From Bacillus sp. FJAT-27225 (GTDB lineage: Bacteria > Bacillota > Bacilli > Bacillales > Cytobacillaceae): DNA of 64,000 nt. Of the stretch, positions 1 through 14,312 are shown piece after piece (positions within the stretch are counted from its first letter, which is position 1; every line of letters starts with the position of its first letter). The stretch spans positions 124,001 through 188,000 of the forward strand of contig NZ_MAYU01000021.1 of assembly GCF_001685025.1 (NCBI RefSeq), given 5' to 3'. The translations under genes were made by a program, and so were the position numbers. Below the pieces are notes generated by a model, which had not been told where the DNA came from, made no database searches, and was given only the letters and a program-made list of their open reading frames with translations.

Positions 1-619
1 ACCTGACCGGATCGATTCGTTCACGAGTCGGCCCTGCGGTGACCAGGATTGTTTTCCCTACTAGCAAACCTGGGCTGCCAGCAAAAAAGTTCATGGCAAG
101 CTCCACGATCTTCTCGGGCTCCTCAAGCCTTCCCTTACCCACATACCCGCAGGCAAGATATCCTTCATTTGGCTCAATGAATCGGTATCCAAAATTATAT
201 AATGTTTCAATATTTCGTTTAACAGCAGGATTGTCATACATATGGACATTCATCGCGGGAGCAATCCATACCGGTGCAGTAGTAGCAAGCATAGTAGTCG
301 TTACCATGTTATCGCCTATTCCTGCTGCGAGCTTTCCAATTGTATTAGCTGTTGCCGGTGCGCAAATGACTAAATCAGGCCAATCGGCGAGATCGATATG
401 GGCTATCACTGCAGAATCTTTTTCATCAAATGTATCAGTATAAACATCATTTCGGGACAATGCCTGGAAGGTGAGCGGCGCTACAAATTGCATGGCAGAT
501 TCGCTCATGATGACCTTTACTTGCGCACCTGCCTGAACCAGCTTTGAAGTAAGAGCGGCAGCCTTGTATACGGCAATACCGCCGGTTACACACAATAAAA
601 CTTTTTTACCATTCAGCAT
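1..619 (-). CDS. coaBC: CoaBC, phosphopantothenoylcysteine decarboxylase/ligase (partial)
   Basis: Bifunctional CoA-biosynthesis enzyme: it couples cysteine to 4'-phosphopantothenate (CoaB) and decarboxylates the product to 4'-phosphopantetheine (CoaC). Only about the first 206 residues are present; the gene runs off the left edge, so most of the CoaB half is missing. Visible are the FMN-binding CoaC fold from residue 1, the active-site histidine in IAHIDLA (about residue 74), the motifs APATANTIGK and PAMNVHM, the cysteine-containing clamp CGYVGKGRLEEP, and the start of CoaB at LVTAGPTRERIDPVR. The ATG at 619 has GGAGGAG just upstream. A terminator separates it from rpoZ, so it probably has its own promoter in the 100 bases before it. 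Confidence 0.95.
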   Translation of the reverse strand, partial: MLNGKKVLLCVTGGIAVYKAAALTSKLVQAGAQVKVIMSESAMQFVAPLTFQALSRNDVYTDTFDEKDSAVIAHIDLADWPDLVICAPATANTIGKLAAGIGDNMVTTTMLATTAPVWIAPAMNVHMYDNPAVKRNIETLYNFGYRFIEPNEGYLACGYVGKGRLEEPEKIVELAMNFFAGSPGLLVGKTILVTAGPTRERIDPVR

Positions 620-720
620 TTGGTACTCCTCCGTCTCGTATCGAACATCTATACCCATTATGACGGAACGATGGCAATTTTTCACCTATCCGGCATCAAA
701 AAGGACCCTTTATGAGTGCC

Positions 721-758
721 TTAAAAACGAACAAGCGCCCAGGTGGCGGGCGCTTGTT
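721..758 (-). terminator. Rho-independent terminator after rpoZ
   Basis: Perfect 11-bp inverted repeat (aacaagcgccc / gggcgcttgtt, 730-740 and 748-758). On the minus strand it is followed by CGTTTTTAA. It lies 27 bases past the rpoZ stop and ends the yicC-remA-gmk-rpoZ unit before coaBC. Confidence 0.88.
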
Positions 759-784
759 AAAGGTTTTCAGTTATCGCAGGAAAA

Positions 785-1006
785 TCAGGATTCTGAAGGA
801 GTGTCAGCCTTGTTCGCAACACGAAAGGATAGCTGTCCTCCATCTATCTCTTCAAGTGCTTTTCCGACATATTTATGTGAAACATATTTATCCAGGCGCG
901 GGTCTTCGTTTTGCTGAAGGAAACGCGCACGCTTGGCCGCAACAGATACAAGAGAGTATTTAGAATCGATTTTGTTCAATAAAGAGTCAATAGATGGATA
1001 TAGCAT
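785..1006 (-). CDS. rpoZ: RNA polymerase omega subunit
   Basis: Small subunit of RNA polymerase that helps fold and assemble beta-prime. It has 73 residues, as usual for Bacillus omega. The start [20 protein letters not shown] and the following VAAKRAR segment are the conserved omega core that contacts beta-prime; the acidic C-terminus is variable in the family. Its ATG directly follows the gmk TAA, so the two genes are translationally coupled. A strong terminator follows. Identification rests on length, N-terminal motif and the conserved gmk-rpoZ-coaBC order. Confidence 0.95.
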   Translation of the reverse strand: MLYPSIDSLLNKIDSKYSLVSVAAKRARFLQQNEDPRLDKYVSHKYVGKALEEIDGGQLSFRVANKADTPSES

Positions 1007-1896
<890 letters not shown>

Positions 1897-1956
1897 GCCG
1901 ATTCTCCAGTCATCAATAATATAGTTTCGCCCTTCCTCAACCATCCTAAACCCTGA

Positions 1957-2832
1957 CTATTCAATATTCTGGACTTGTTCCTTCAATTTCTCAATCAGGC
2001 TTTTCAGATCGACGACCCGTTTGGCGATTGCGGAATCATTGGCTTTCGAACCAATTGTATTGGCTTCACGATTCATTTCCTGGACAAGAAAATCCAGCTT
2101 CCTGCCAATTACTCCACCATTGTCAAGAATAGTTAAAAACTGGCTGATATGGCTGCCAAGTCTGGCCAGTTCTTCATGGATATCCGATTTGTCCGCAAAA
2201 ACCGCAACTTCCATGAGCATCCTGGATTCGTCCACTTCGCTTCCCAACAGTTCCTCCATCCTGGCAGCAAGCCTCTCGCGGTACTGCTCGGCAACCTTCG
2301 GGGCATACTCCTCAAGTTCGGTTACAAGTGCACGGCAATGCTCCAGGTTTCCGGAGAGATCAGCCTTCAGTGCTTCACCTTCCGACATACGCATTTGTTT
2401 TAGCAATGTGCCTGCCTCATCTACTGCTGAGCGAATCAAACTGCCTATTTCATCATCTACCGATTCGCGTTCTTCAATATGTATAATTTCTTCACGGGCC
2501 AAAATGGCTTTAAAGGCCTCGGCGGGATCAAATCCGTATCTCTTTCCTGCTTCAGAAGCAAACTGGAAATACTGGTCAAGCAGCTCCCAGTTCACTTGAA
2601 GGGCTTTTTCTCCACTGTCTCCACCTTCAACAGTGACAAGGATTTCTACCCGTCCGCGCTCGATATGGCGGCCTATGGTTTTTTTTATGCTATCCTCAAG
2701 TTTCATCAAATGGCGCGGCAAACGGATGCTATATTCGCAAAATCGGTGGTTTACAGTTTTAATTTCCACATTTACAGCGAAATTCCCGGATTCCTTCCGG
2801 CTGCTCCCATACCCTGTCATGCTTACAACCAT
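1957..2832 (-). CDS. yicC: YicC/YloC-family endoribonuclease
   Basis: 291-residue YicC-family protein. Members are Mn2+-dependent endoribonucleases linked to RNA turnover; E. coli YicC helps degrade the small RNA RyhB. The N-terminal signature MTGYG, followed by VNVEIKTVNHRFCEYSIRLP, is diagnostic. The C-terminal DUF1732 half ends in REANTIGSKANDSAIAKRVVDLKSLIEKLKEQVQN, and its conserved acidic and amide residues probably form the active site. It heads the small operon yicC-remA-gmk-rpoZ. The ATG at 2832 is preceded by GAGAGG at rather long spacing; another ATG four codons in is possible. Confidence 0.93.
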   Translation of the reverse strand: MVVSMTGYGSSRKESGNFAVNVEIKTVNHRFCEYSIRLPRHLMKLEDSIKKTIGRHIERGRVEILVTVEGGDSGEKALQVNWELLDQYFQFASEAGKRYGFDPAEAFKAILAREEIIHIEERESVDDEIGSLIRSAVDEAGTLLKQMRMSEGEALKADLSGNLEHCRALVTELEEYAPKVAEQYRERLAARMEELLGSEVDESRMLMEVAVFADKSDIHEELARLGSHISQFLTILDNGGVIGRKLDFLVQEMNREANTIGSKANDSAIAKRVVDLKSLIEKLKEQVQNIE

Positions 2833-2970
2833 AATCGCACCAACCTCTCATGAAAAGCTTAATAAAACTGCCATCATTCGTTCTTAAAAAACTGGCCTTC
2901 ACCAGTAATATTCACGGATGACCTCGAATTTTTAATACGTTAGGAAAGTTTAGATCTTATTTTCCTATTA

Positions 2971-3001
2971 ACCAAAAGAAAAGGCAATAGAGTCTCCTCT
3001 A
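2971..3001 (-). terminator. Possible weak terminator after the P-type ATPase
   Basis: Short hairpin TAGAG-GAGA-CTCTA (2988-3001), followed on the minus strand by TTGCCTTTTCTTTT. It lies 24 bases past the ATPase stop. The stem is only 5 bp, so the call is tentative. Confidence 0.35.
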
Positions 3002-3025
3002 CTACCATTTGGATTATATCATATC

Positions 3026-5707
3026 TTATTTTGTTTTTCTTGCCAAAAATGTCCCTGCCAGCAAAAAAGTTGGAATTGCTGACATTCCAAGGATTAAAAG
3101 CCAATCGCGGGCTTCAATTGCCAGCGTGTGGAATATCGGCTGAAAAGGCGGATAATAAATGACTACAAGCATGAGAAGTGCAGATGAAATGACAGCCCAG
3201 ACAAGGTACATGTTGCCGAAAGGGTTCCTTGAAAGCACGGATATTTCACTCCGGCAGTCAAAGACATGAATCAGCTGTGCCATGACGAGTGTCGCAAAAG
3301 CAACGGTCTGTGCATATTGAAGGCGTTCCGGATTATTTTCGTAAACAACAATGAACGCTATTAAAGTAACTATTCCAATCAGGAAACCCCTTGATACAAC
3401 CTTCCAGCCAAGCCCCCTGGCAAAAACACCTTCCCTTGGGCTTCTAGGCTTTCGTTTCATTACATTTTCTTCGGGCTGGTCGAGGCCAAGCGCCATGGCC
3501 GGAAGTCCATCTGTTACGAGATTGACCCATAATATTTGAATAGGGACAAGCGGCAATGGCAATGCCATAATCATTGCGAATAACATAACGAGTATTTCAC
3601 CAACATTTGATGCTAACAGATACCGGATGAATTTGCGGATATTTTCATAGATATTCCGGCCTTCTTTGATAGCAGCTTTAATAGTTGCAAAATTGTCATC
3701 CAGCAGAACAAGTGCAGAAGCTTCCTTCGCAACATCCGTCCCGGATATCCCCATTGCTACTCCAATATCTGCTGCTTTAATAGCAGGGGCATCATTGACT
3801 CCATCCCCAGTCATTGCAACTATATGTCCCCGGTTCTGAAGCGCTTTGACAATTTTCAATTTATGCTCCGGTGACACCCTTGCAAAAACAGAAATATCCT
3901 CCACTACTTCTTCGAGTTCATCAACATTAAGGCCAGACAGTGTATTCCCGTCCATCACCTTGCTGTTTTTTTCTAGGATTCCAAGCTGTGACGCGATTGC
4001 GCGGGCTGTAATGACATGGTCTCCGGTAATCATCACAGTTTTGATACCCGCTTCCCGGCATTCACGGACAGCATCTTTGACCTCCGGCCTTGGCGGATCG
4101 ATCATTCCCTGGATTCCAATAAAAATTAAATCTTTTTCTGCTTCCTGTTCACTAAGGATTACCCTGCCAGGTGTAATAGGTTTATAGGCTACCGCTATTG
4201 TCCTTAGCGCCTGTGATGCCAGATGTTCAACAGCTCCAAGCACATCAGCCCTCACCTTTCCGGCCATTGTTTGGACCCGCCCATCAACCAAGATTCCATT
4301 TGCTACACCAACGAGAACATCTGGTGCTCCTTTTGTGACAATAAAAGACCGGCCTTGTTTATCTTTAACTGCGATACTCATCATTTTCCGGTTTGAATCA
4401 AACGGGAATTCATTTAGAATTTGGAATTCCTCAAGAAGTTTCTTTCTGTCATAGCCAGCCTTCATTGCGCTGACGAGCAAGGCGCCTTCGGTAGGATCGC
4501 CATCAAGGACAATTTCATTATCTCTTGAAACCAGTTCAGAATGATTGCAGAGCATTCCGAACATCAGCATTTGCTGAAGAGCTTTTTCATTTTTAATGTC
4601 AATAGGCTGGCGGGTTTCACTAAAGAACCTTCCATCTGGCTGATATCCTGTACCATCAACTGTCCATGTTTTGCCTCCGCTCCATAAATGGGTGACAGTC
4701 ATCTTGTTTTGTGTCATTGTCCCTGTTTTATCCGAGCAAATCACGGATGCGCAGCCGAGTGTTTCGACTGCCGGCAGCTTCCTGACGATTGCATTGGAAC
4801 GAATCATCTTTTGGACCCCAAGCGACAACGCTACCGTAACAATTGCCGGGAGACCTTCTGGTATCGCCGCAACAGCCAGTGATACTCCAGCTAAAAACAT
4901 TTCATATAATTCGTGGCCCTGAAGAACACCAACGCCTACAACAAGTACAGTCAGCAATAAGGCAACTGTTATTAATATCTTTCCAAGCTGTTCAAGCCTT
5001 CTTTGTAATGGGGTTTCCGCCGCCTCGGCATTTTGGAGGAGGTCTGCTATTTGCCCCATCGCGGTTTTCATCCCGGTTGCAATAACCGTTCCGACCCCGT
5101 TGCCTCTCGTTACCATTGTTCCCATGAAAGCGATATTCTCCATATCGCCGAGTCCTGGGTTTTCGGCTTGTAAAATATCTGGGTCCTTCGTCACCGGCAC
5201 AGATTCGCCGGTAAGGGCGGATTCTTCTATTTCAAGGCTTTTGCACTCAATAATCCGTACATCGGCACCAATCCGATCCCCACTTGCAAATTTGACTATG
5301 TCTCCTGGCACCGCCTCGCGCGAAGGGATTTTAATCCACTTGCCATCACGTAGGACTTGGATTTGCGGGGCTGACAGCTCCTTAAGTGCCTGCAGGGATT
5401 TTTCAGCCTTTCTTTCCTGAAAGAATCCGAGAAAGCCATTTAGGATAACAATCGCTATAATCGCAATCGCATCAATGTATTCACCAAGAAGGCCGGATAC
5501 GAGTGTAGCGGCTACGAGGACAAGGACCATGAAATCCTTGAACTGGCTGAGGAACAAAATTAGCGCGGATTGCTTCTCCCCTTCCTCCAGCTCATTATAG
5601 CCGTGCACCCCAATCCTCTTTTCTGCATCCTGCATCGATAATCCAGACGAATAGTCAGTATTCAGTGCCTTTTCCACTTCATTAGCGTTCATTTCATGGA
5701 ACTTCAT
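3026..5707 (-). CDS. yloB: Calcium-translocating P-type ATPase (SERCA-like, YloB)
   Basis: 893-residue P2A-type ATPase of the inner membrane, expected to export Ca2+ at the cost of ATP; the B. subtilis homologue is the spore-associated YloB. All catalytic motifs are intact: TGES of the actuator domain (166-169), PEGLP in the fourth transmembrane helix (283-287), the phosphorylated aspartate in DKTGT (D326), KGAP of the nucleotide domain (about 459) and TGDGVND (633-639). An N-terminal cation-ATPase domain and about ten membrane helices complete the fold. It is divergent from rqcH, across a 447-bp non-coding region. Ca2+ specificity is inferred from family resemblance; Mn2+ is possible too. 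Confidence 0.93.
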   Translation of the reverse strand: MKFHEMNANEVEKALNTDYSSGLSMQDAEKRIGVHGYNELEEGEKQSALILFLSQFKDFMVLVLVAATLVSGLLGEYIDAIAIIAIVILNGFLGFFQERKAEKSLQALKELSAPQIQVLRDGKWIKIPSREAVPGDIVKFASGDRIGADVRIIECKSLEIEESALTGESVPVTKDPDILQAENPGLGDMENIAFMGTMVTRGNGVGTVIATGMKTAMGQIADLLQNAEAAETPLQRRLEQLGKILITVALLLTVLVVGVGVLQGHELYEMFLAGVSLAVAAIPEGLPAIVTVALSLGVQKMIRSNAIVRKLPAVETLGCASVICSDKTGTMTQNKMTVTHLWSGGKTWTVDGTGYQPDGRFFSETRQPIDIKNEKALQQMLMFGMLCNHSELVSRDNEIVLDGDPTEGALLVSAMKAGYDRKKLLEEFQILNEFPFDSNRKMMSIAVKDKQGRSFIVTKGAPDVLVGVANGILVDGRVQTMAGKVRADVLGAVEHLASQALRTIAVAYKPITPGRVILSEQEAEKDLIFIGIQGMIDPPRPEVKDAVRECREAGIKTVMITGDHVITARAIASQLGILEKNSKVMDGNTLSGLNVDELEEVVEDISVFARVSPEHKLKIVKALQNRGHIVAMTGDGVNDAPAIKAADIGVAMGISGTDVAKEASALVLLDDNFATIKAAIKEGRNIYENIRKFIRYLLASNVGEILVMLFAMIMALPLPLVPIQILWVNLVTDGLPAMALGLDQPEENVMKRKPRSPREGVFARGLGWKVVSRGFLIGIVTLIAFIVVYENNPERLQYAQTVAFATLVMAQLIHVFDCRSEISVLSRNPFGNMYLVWAVISSALLMLVVIYYPPFQPIFHTLAIEARDWLLILGMSAIPTFLLAGTFLARKTK

Positions 5708-5869
5708 CCGGCCATCTCACTTCCCCCTTTTCAATATCAGGAATGCCGTTTTAAATCCGGGCATTCTGCTCTCACGTAAGCTTATTCAGACTCGTCCAAA
5801 AAAATGCTAAAATAGAGGAAGCCATTAAACAGAGTATTTTTAGGTTTTGCGCTATAATTCAAAGCGTAA

Positions 5870-6135
5870 GCGCCTTGGTCATCGCCGTAAAAACTGGAGG
5901 GGCTTCGACTGAGATAAAGGAATCACGAAGAGCGAAGCTACTACCTGCATCACATCATGAAGAAGCATCTTCGAAAAAGCTACGTGGGCTTTGCGACGAG
6001 CTGAAGATATGCTTCCCTGAATAGGCTATGGCGCAGGAGCACCTAAGCGATTCGATGATGACTTATCGTAGGGAGGAGACCTGAAGTTTTCTAGGCGATA
6101 GGCGCTGAAGCTGGACATCACTCGAAGAAATGAAA
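5870..6135. repeat. Structured non-coding region, probable Bacillaceae intergenic repeat remnant
   Basis: The gap between yloB and rqcH (5708-6154) has no credible gene. It contains a long imperfect stem: gaagcatcttc at about 5962 pairs with gaagatatgcttc at about 6002, enclosing a smaller stem (aaagc ... gcttt). The strand complementary to 6100-6125 reads like the tgtccagcttcagcgcct ends of dispersed intergenic repeats I recall from Bacillaceae genomes. The resemblance is from memory and unverified. Any yloB and rqcH promoters should lie at the edges of this stretch. Confidence 0.4.
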
Positions 6136-6154
6136 AGAAAGCGAAGGTATTATT

Positions 6155-7867
6155 ATGTCATTTGACGGTTTGTTTACTAGGGCGATGGCCGGCGAGCTTA
6201 GTGCTGCGCTTACAGGCGGCCGAATCAACAAAATCCATCAGCCTTTTAAAAATGAAATTCTCATGGTGATCAGGGCGGGCGGCACCAATCACCGTCTCCT
6301 TTTGTCAGCCCATCCAAGCTATGCACGGGTACAGACTACTTCGGATACATTCGACAACCCATCCGAGCCGCCAATGTTTTGCATGCTGTTAAGGAAACAT
6401 ATAGAAGGCCATATCCTTGAAGAGGTTTATCAAGCTGGAAATGACCGGATTCTCGTTTTTGAAATTAAAGGACGAAATGAAATTGGTGATGTCAGTTATA
6501 AGCAGCTGATCGTCGAAATTATGGGCAAGCACAGCAACATCATTCTTGTTGATAAAGGCCGGGGTATGATTCTAGATTCAATTAAACACGTTTCTTTTGC
6601 GGTTAATACTCACCGAGCCGTCCTTCCCGGCCAGCCGTATATTTCACCTCCGGAACAGCATAAACAGGACCCATTTACAGCAACCGAGGATGATGTACTA
6701 AAAGCGGTTGATTTTAACAGCGGCAAGCTTGACCGCCAGCTCGTCGAGGCGTTTTCTGGGGTTTCCCCGCTTTTTGCAAAAGAAGCAGTTTTTGCATGCG
6801 GGCTGGCAAACAGGGCGACACTGCCTAAGACGTTCATCTCCATGATTGGCAGACTGAAGGATGGTGCGATTGAACCTTCCATCACGTATACAGCCAATAA
6901 AGAATCCTTTTATTTGTTCCCGCTTCACCATTTAAAAGGAGAACATAGAACGTTTAAGTCGTTAAGCGAGATGCTCGACCGTTATTATTTTGGAAAAGCC
7001 GAGCGCGACCGTGTCAAGCAGCAGTCGGGGGGACTTGAACGCTTCCTTGCCAATGAGAAGGAAAAAAATGAAAAGAAAATAGAAAAGTTGAAGGCCACTC
7101 TGAAAGATGCGGAGCGGGCAGAAGAATTCCAGAAGTTCGGGGAACTATTAACAGCCAATATGCATCTAGCCAAAAAAGGCATGAAGGAAATTGAAGTATT
7201 GGATTATTATGATGAAAATGGCGCGATGATTAAAATTCCGTTGGATCCGTTAAAATCACCGTCCGAAAACGCCCAAAGGTATTTTTCCAAGTACCAGAAG
7301 GCGAAAAATTCGGTGCTTGTTGTGTTGGAACAGATCGAAAAAGCCGAAAATGAAGTAGCTTATTTCGATACACTGATTCAGCAGCTTGAATCCGCATCTC
7401 CAAAAGATATTGAGGAAATTCGGGAGGAACTGGCTGAGGGCGGCTATATCCGCCAGCGCGCAAGGAAAAACGGCAAAAAGCCCCAAAACCTTAAGCCCGT
7501 GCTGGATAAATATATAGCGGCTGATGGGACCGAAATCCTTGTAGGAAAAAACAACAAACAAAATGATTATCTGACATCAAAACTTGCAGCCAGGGATGAA
7601 ATTTGGCTTCATACAAAGGATATTCCTGGGTCCCATGTTGTCATCCGCAGCAAAGAGCCTTCCGAGGAAACCATTCAAGAAGCCGCCATGCTTGCAGCTT
7701 ACTTTTCAAAAGCCCGAAGCTCAAGCTCTGTACCTGTAGACTATACAAAAGTCCGCCATGTGAAGAAGCCAAGCGGAGCCAAGCCAGGATTCGTCATATA
7801 TGATAACCAAAAGACCATCTATGTGACTCCCGAGGAAGAAGCAGTACTATCGCTAAGAAAAAATTAG
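6155..7867 (+). CDS. rqcH: RqcH, ribosome quality control alanine-tailing factor
   Basis: Rqc2/NEMF homologue that binds obstructed 50S-peptidyl-tRNA complexes and recruits tRNA-Ala, adding C-terminal alanine tails that mark stalled peptides for degradation. It has 570 residues with NFACT-N at the start ([15 protein letters not shown]), the D97-R98 pair (QAGNDRIL) known to be needed for tailing in B. subtilis, a central coiled-coil rich in K and E (about 280-320 and 370-430), and the C-terminal NFACT-R domain with [14 protein letters not shown]. The ATG at 6155 follows GCGAAGGT. It is a single-gene unit with its own terminator. Another S4-type RQC-linked factor, YlmH, is encoded at 26357. Confidence 0.95.
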   Translation: MSFDGLFTRAMAGELSAALTGGRINKIHQPFKNEILMVIRAGGTNHRLLLSAHPSYARVQTTSDTFDNPSEPPMFCMLLRKHIEGHILEEVYQAGNDRILVFEIKGRNEIGDVSYKQLIVEIMGKHSNIILVDKGRGMILDSIKHVSFAVNTHRAVLPGQPYISPPEQHKQDPFTATEDDVLKAVDFNSGKLDRQLVEAFSGVSPLFAKEAVFACGLANRATLPKTFISMIGRLKDGAIEPSITYTANKESFYLFPLHHLKGEHRTFKSLSEMLDRYYFGKAERDRVKQQSGGLERFLANEKEKNEKKIEKLKATLKDAERAEEFQKFGELLTANMHLAKKGMKEIEVLDYYDENGAMIKIPLDPLKSPSENAQRYFSKYQKAKNSVLVVLEQIEKAENEVAYFDTLIQQLESASPKDIEEIREELAEGGYIRQRARKNGKKPQNLKPVLDKYIAADGTEILVGKNNKQNDYLTSKLAARDEIWLHTKDIPGSHVVIRSKEPSEETIQEAAMLAAYFSKARSSSSVPVDYTKVRHVKKPSGAKPGFVIYDNQKTIYVTPEEEAVLSLRKN

Positions 7868-7871
7868 AGGC

Positions 7872-7925
7872 TGCCCCGAAAAGGTCGTTGTTGACGGCTT
7901 TTTTGGGGCAGTTTTGTGTTTTATA
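7872..7925 (+). terminator. Terminator after rqcH
   Basis: Long hairpin opening with ctgcccc (7872-7878) and closing with ggggcag (7906-7912), with further pairing inside, followed by TTTTGTGTTTT. It starts 5 bases after the rqcH stop. Confidence 0.88.
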
Positions 7926-8020
7926 CATTTGTTTTTGGATTGGGCATGGCTAGTGAAAAACTGCATAGCCCTTCCAAGTATGGCAATAAAGTAGTGTCCG
8001 GGAACCTAGTTTAGCTACCA

Positions 8021-8071
8021 AAAAACTCAAAAGGCCGGCTGCTGGCAGGAATAGATGCCAAAAGCCGGCCC
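8021..8071 (-). terminator. Terminator ending the pyr operon
   Basis: GC-rich hairpin (ggccggct at 8033 paired with agccggcc at 8063, extended by tggca/tgcca). On the minus strand it is followed by TTTTGAGTTTTTT. It begins 7 bases past the pyrE stop and is the only simple terminator inside or after the ten-gene operon. Confidence 0.88.
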
Positions 8072-8077
8072 GTTTAT

Positions 8078-8709
8078 TCAGTTTACTCTTGCATGGCTCC
8101 AGCCTGCAGGGTCTTTTCTCCATTCAGAAAGAGCGTCCATATCGGATTCTGAAATATATCCCTTTTCTTTTGCAGCTTCAACAAGTTCTGGAAAGTTGGA
8201 TAGAGCGGCTACCTTTAATTCCGCTTCCGATAGAAGCTGTTTCCCTTTATCCAATGCATATGTAAATATGGCCACTGCCCCAATCACTTCGGCACCTGCT
8301 GCACGTAGAGCTTCAGCAGCTGTGATGACACTGCCTCCGGTTGAGATAAGATCTTCCACAATCACTACCTTTTGTCCAGGCATAATTTTCCCTTCGATTT
8401 GATTACCTTTGCCATGGCCTTTAGCGCTGCTTCGCACATAGCACATTGGCATATCTAGTTTTGCACTTACCCATGCAGCATGCGGTATACCTGCGGTGGC
8501 TGTCCCAGCAATCACTTCTGCTTCAGGAAAATGTGCTTGAATTAACTCGCCAAGGCCATTTGCAATTTCTCTTCGCACCTCTGGATAAGACATTGTCAGC
8601 CTGTTATCACAATAGATTGGTGACCTCATTCCCGAGGACCATGTAAACGGCTCTTGTGGACGTAGGGAAACTGCGTTGATTTCCAGTAAATGTTCTGCGA
8701 TTTTTTTGC

Positions 8710-8713
<4 letters not shown>
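8078..8713 (-). CDS. pyrE: Orotate phosphoribosyltransferase
   Basis: Fifth step of UMP synthesis: orotate + PRPP to orotidine 5'-phosphate. It has 211 residues, typical length. The PRPP-binding loop [13 protein letters not shown] is at residues 116-128, and the catalytic loop with lysine and histidine lies around [11 protein letters not shown] (98-108). Last gene of the pyr operon; its ATG overlaps the pyrF stop (ATGA), so translation is coupled to pyrF, the next enzyme in the pathway. A terminator follows immediately. Confidence 0.97.
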
Positions 8714-11108
<2,395 letters not shown>

Positions 11109-11112
<4 letters not shown>

Positions 11113-14100
11113 ACCAATACTTCCTCCTTGCCAGCGGAAATAGCTTCCGCAGAAAAATTCATTGATTCAATGACACGGAGGATTGCCCCGGCTGTATCAA
11201 GTGAGGTTAAACACGGAATCCCGTTCTCAACTGCTTCGCGCCGAATCCTGAAGCCGTCACGTTCAGGCTGCTTGCCCATTGTCAATGTATTGACGATAAA
11301 CTGGACATCACCCTTTTGGATAATATCGATGAGAGTCGGGCCTTTGGAGCCAATCTTTTCTACCACCTCAACAGGTATCCCTTCACGGGCAATTACAGCA
11401 GCGGTTCCGCTTGTGGCTTTGACTCGGTATCCTTCAGCCGCAAACCGTTTTGCAAGCCTCGCTGCCTCCTGTTTATCTTTGTCGGCAACCGTCATCAGCA
11501 CTGTACCGAACTGCCTGATCGAAATGCCTGAAGCAACAAGACCCTTATATAAAGCTTTTTCGAGCGTAAAATCCTTGCCCATTACTTCCCCTGTTGATTT
11601 CATTTCAGGTCCAAGTGAGATATCCACACTACTTAATTTTGCAAAAGAGAAGACTGGAACCTTCACGTACACTTCATCCCGTTCAGGAGTCAGCCCGCTG
11701 GTGTAGCCCTGCTCGCGAAGCGAAATGCCGAGCATTGCCTTTGTTGCCATTTTGGCCATTGGCATGTTTGTTATCTTGCTCAAAAAAGGAACCGTCCTGC
11801 TTGAACGCGGATTCACTTCCAGCACATAAACTCCACTGTCAGCGAGCACAAACTGAATGTTCAGAAGCCCGACAATGTTAAGTCCTCTTGCCAGCCGTTC
11901 CGTATAATCGGCTAGAATACGCTTATTTTCCTCTGTAAGAGATTGAGGCGGATAGACGGCTATTGAATCCCCTGAGTGGACACCAGCTCGTTCGATGTGC
12001 TCCATGATGCCTGGAATCACCACGTCAGTTCCATCCGATATAGCATCCACTTCGATTTCCTTACCGGTTATATAGCGGTCTATCAGGACTGGGTGGCCGG
12101 TATTGATTTTAACGGCGTTTTCCATGTAATGAATGAGTTCCTCTTCGCGGCCGACAATTTCCATTGCACGGCCTCCGAGGACGTAAGAAGGCCTGACGAG
12201 TACCGGATAGCCAATCTCAGCAGCAATCGTAATTGCTTCGCCAACAGACATTGCAGTCCTTCCCAGTGGCATCGGAATTCCAAGCTTCTGGAGTGCCTGC
12301 TCAAATTTATCCCTGTCCTCGGCACGGTCGAGATCCTCTAAAGAAGTACCGAGCAGCCTGACTCCCCGAGCAGCAAGCCCTGACGCCAAATTAATCGCAG
12401 TCTGGCCGCCAAACTGAACGACAACCCCAATCGGATCCTCCAGCTCAATAATATGCATAACATCCTCAATCGTAAGCGGCTCAAAATAAAGCTTGTCGGA
12501 TATGCTGAAATCAGTTGAAACCGTCTCAGGATTACTATTAATAATGATGGCTTCATAGCCAGCTTCCCGGATGGCTTTAACTGAGTGCACGGTAGCATAA
12601 TCGAATTCAATACCCTGGCCGATCCGGATTGGGCCAGATCCTAGCACAAGAACGCTCTTCCTTCCGCTTTTAACAGATTCATTTTCCTCTTCATACGTCC
12701 CATAAAAGTAAGGAGTGTCGGATTCAAATTCGGACGCGCATGTATCAACCATTTTGTAAACCGGGATGATGCCTCTATGCTTCCGCCAATCTGTTACCTC
12801 ACCCTCATCACAGTTCCATGCCTTTGAAATTACAAGGTCGGTGAAGCCGCGTTTTTTCGCTTCGCGGCAAATCTCCTCATCGAATGGACGGTTTGCAAGC
12901 TTTTCTTCCAGCTCAATAACTCCTTTAAATTTATGTAGGAAGAAAAGGTCTATCTTGCTCCATTCATGGATGGTTTCAATTCCAACTCCGCGCCGAAGTG
13001 CCTCAGAAAGATAGAAAAGCCTTTCGTCGCCTGCCTTGCGAATTCGTTTTTCAATTAGCTCATCAGATAGGTTTTCCGCACCTGGAAGCTCGAAATGATA
13101 TACATTAGCTTCAAGTGAGCGAATAGCCTTCAGCAGCGATTCTTCAAATGTCCTGCCAATTGCCATTACCTCTCCGGTCGCCTTCATTTGTGTACCCAGC
13201 TTGCGGTTGCCATTTTCAAATTTGTCAAATGGCCATCTTGGTATTTTTGTGACGATATAGTCGAGAGCAGGCTCGAAGCTGGCATATGTTTTTCCTGTGA
13301 CAGGATTAAGCATTTCATCGAGCGTGAGACCGACAGCAATTTTTGCTGCAAGCTTTGCAATTGGGTAACCGGTTGCTTTAGAAGCAAGCGCGGATGACCG
13401 GCTTACTCTTGGATTTACTTCGATAATGTAGTATTCGAAGCTATCTGGATCGAGGGCAAGCTGGACATTGCAGCCCCCTTCAATCCCGAGTGCCCTGATG
13501 ATTTTCAGCGAAACATTTCTTAAAAGCTGGTATTCACGGTCGCTTAACGTCTGGCTTGGTGCGACAACGATTGAATCACCAGTATGGATTCCAACCGGGT
13601 CGATATTTTCCATGTTGCAGACGACTATCGCTGTGTCATTGGCGTCCCTCATTACTTCGTATTCGATTTCCTTATATCCGGCTATGCTTTTTTCGAGGAG
13701 GCACTGGCTGACAGGGCTATTTTTCAAACCGCTTGTGACGATTTCCTCCAACTCCTGTTCATTGGAGCAGATGCCTCCTCCTGTCCCGCCAAGCGTGAAT
13801 GCAGGGCGGACAATAACTGGGAAGCCAATTTCCTCAACAAACGACCTGGCTTCTTCAAATGTATGTATAATCGCGCTTTCCGGAACCGGTTCATTCAGCT
13901 CATTCATCAGGTTTCGGAATAATTCCCTGTCTTCTGCTTTGTTAATGGCATCAAGCTTTGTGCCAAGAATCTCTGTTCCACACTCTTCAAGAACTCCGGA
14001 CTTTGCAAGCTCAACAGCCAGGTTAAGCCCTGTTTGTCCTCCCAAAGTTGCAAGAAGGGCATCGGGACGCTCTTTTCTGATGATCCTTGACACAAACTCA

Positions 14101-14312
14101 ACGGTCAACGGTTCTATATAGACTTTGTCGGCAATTTCAGTATCTGTCATAATTGTCGCCGGATTGGAATTCACAAGAATGACCTTATAACCTTCTTCTT
14201 TTAGGGCAAGGCAAGCCTGCGTGCCAGCATAATCGAACTCTGCAGCCTGGCCGATGACAATTGGGCCTGAACCGATAACTAGGATGGTGTTTATATCATG
14301 ACGCTTTGGCAT
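11109..14312 (-). CDS. carB: Carbamoyl-phosphate synthase, large subunit (pyrimidine)
   Basis: Makes carbamoyl phosphate from bicarbonate, ammonia (channelled from CarA) and 2 ATP. 1067 residues in the usual duplicated layout: two ATP-grasp halves, each opening with an ILVIGSGPI(V)IGQ-like segment (residue about 10 and [12 protein letters not shown] at about 555), with the conserved LLNIQFVL and [12 protein letters not shown] blocks, then a C-terminal allosteric MGS-like domain ([18 protein letters not shown] onward). It is the pyrimidine-specific pyrAB by context. The start overlaps carA by 22 bases and the stop overlaps pyrK. Confidence 0.97.
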
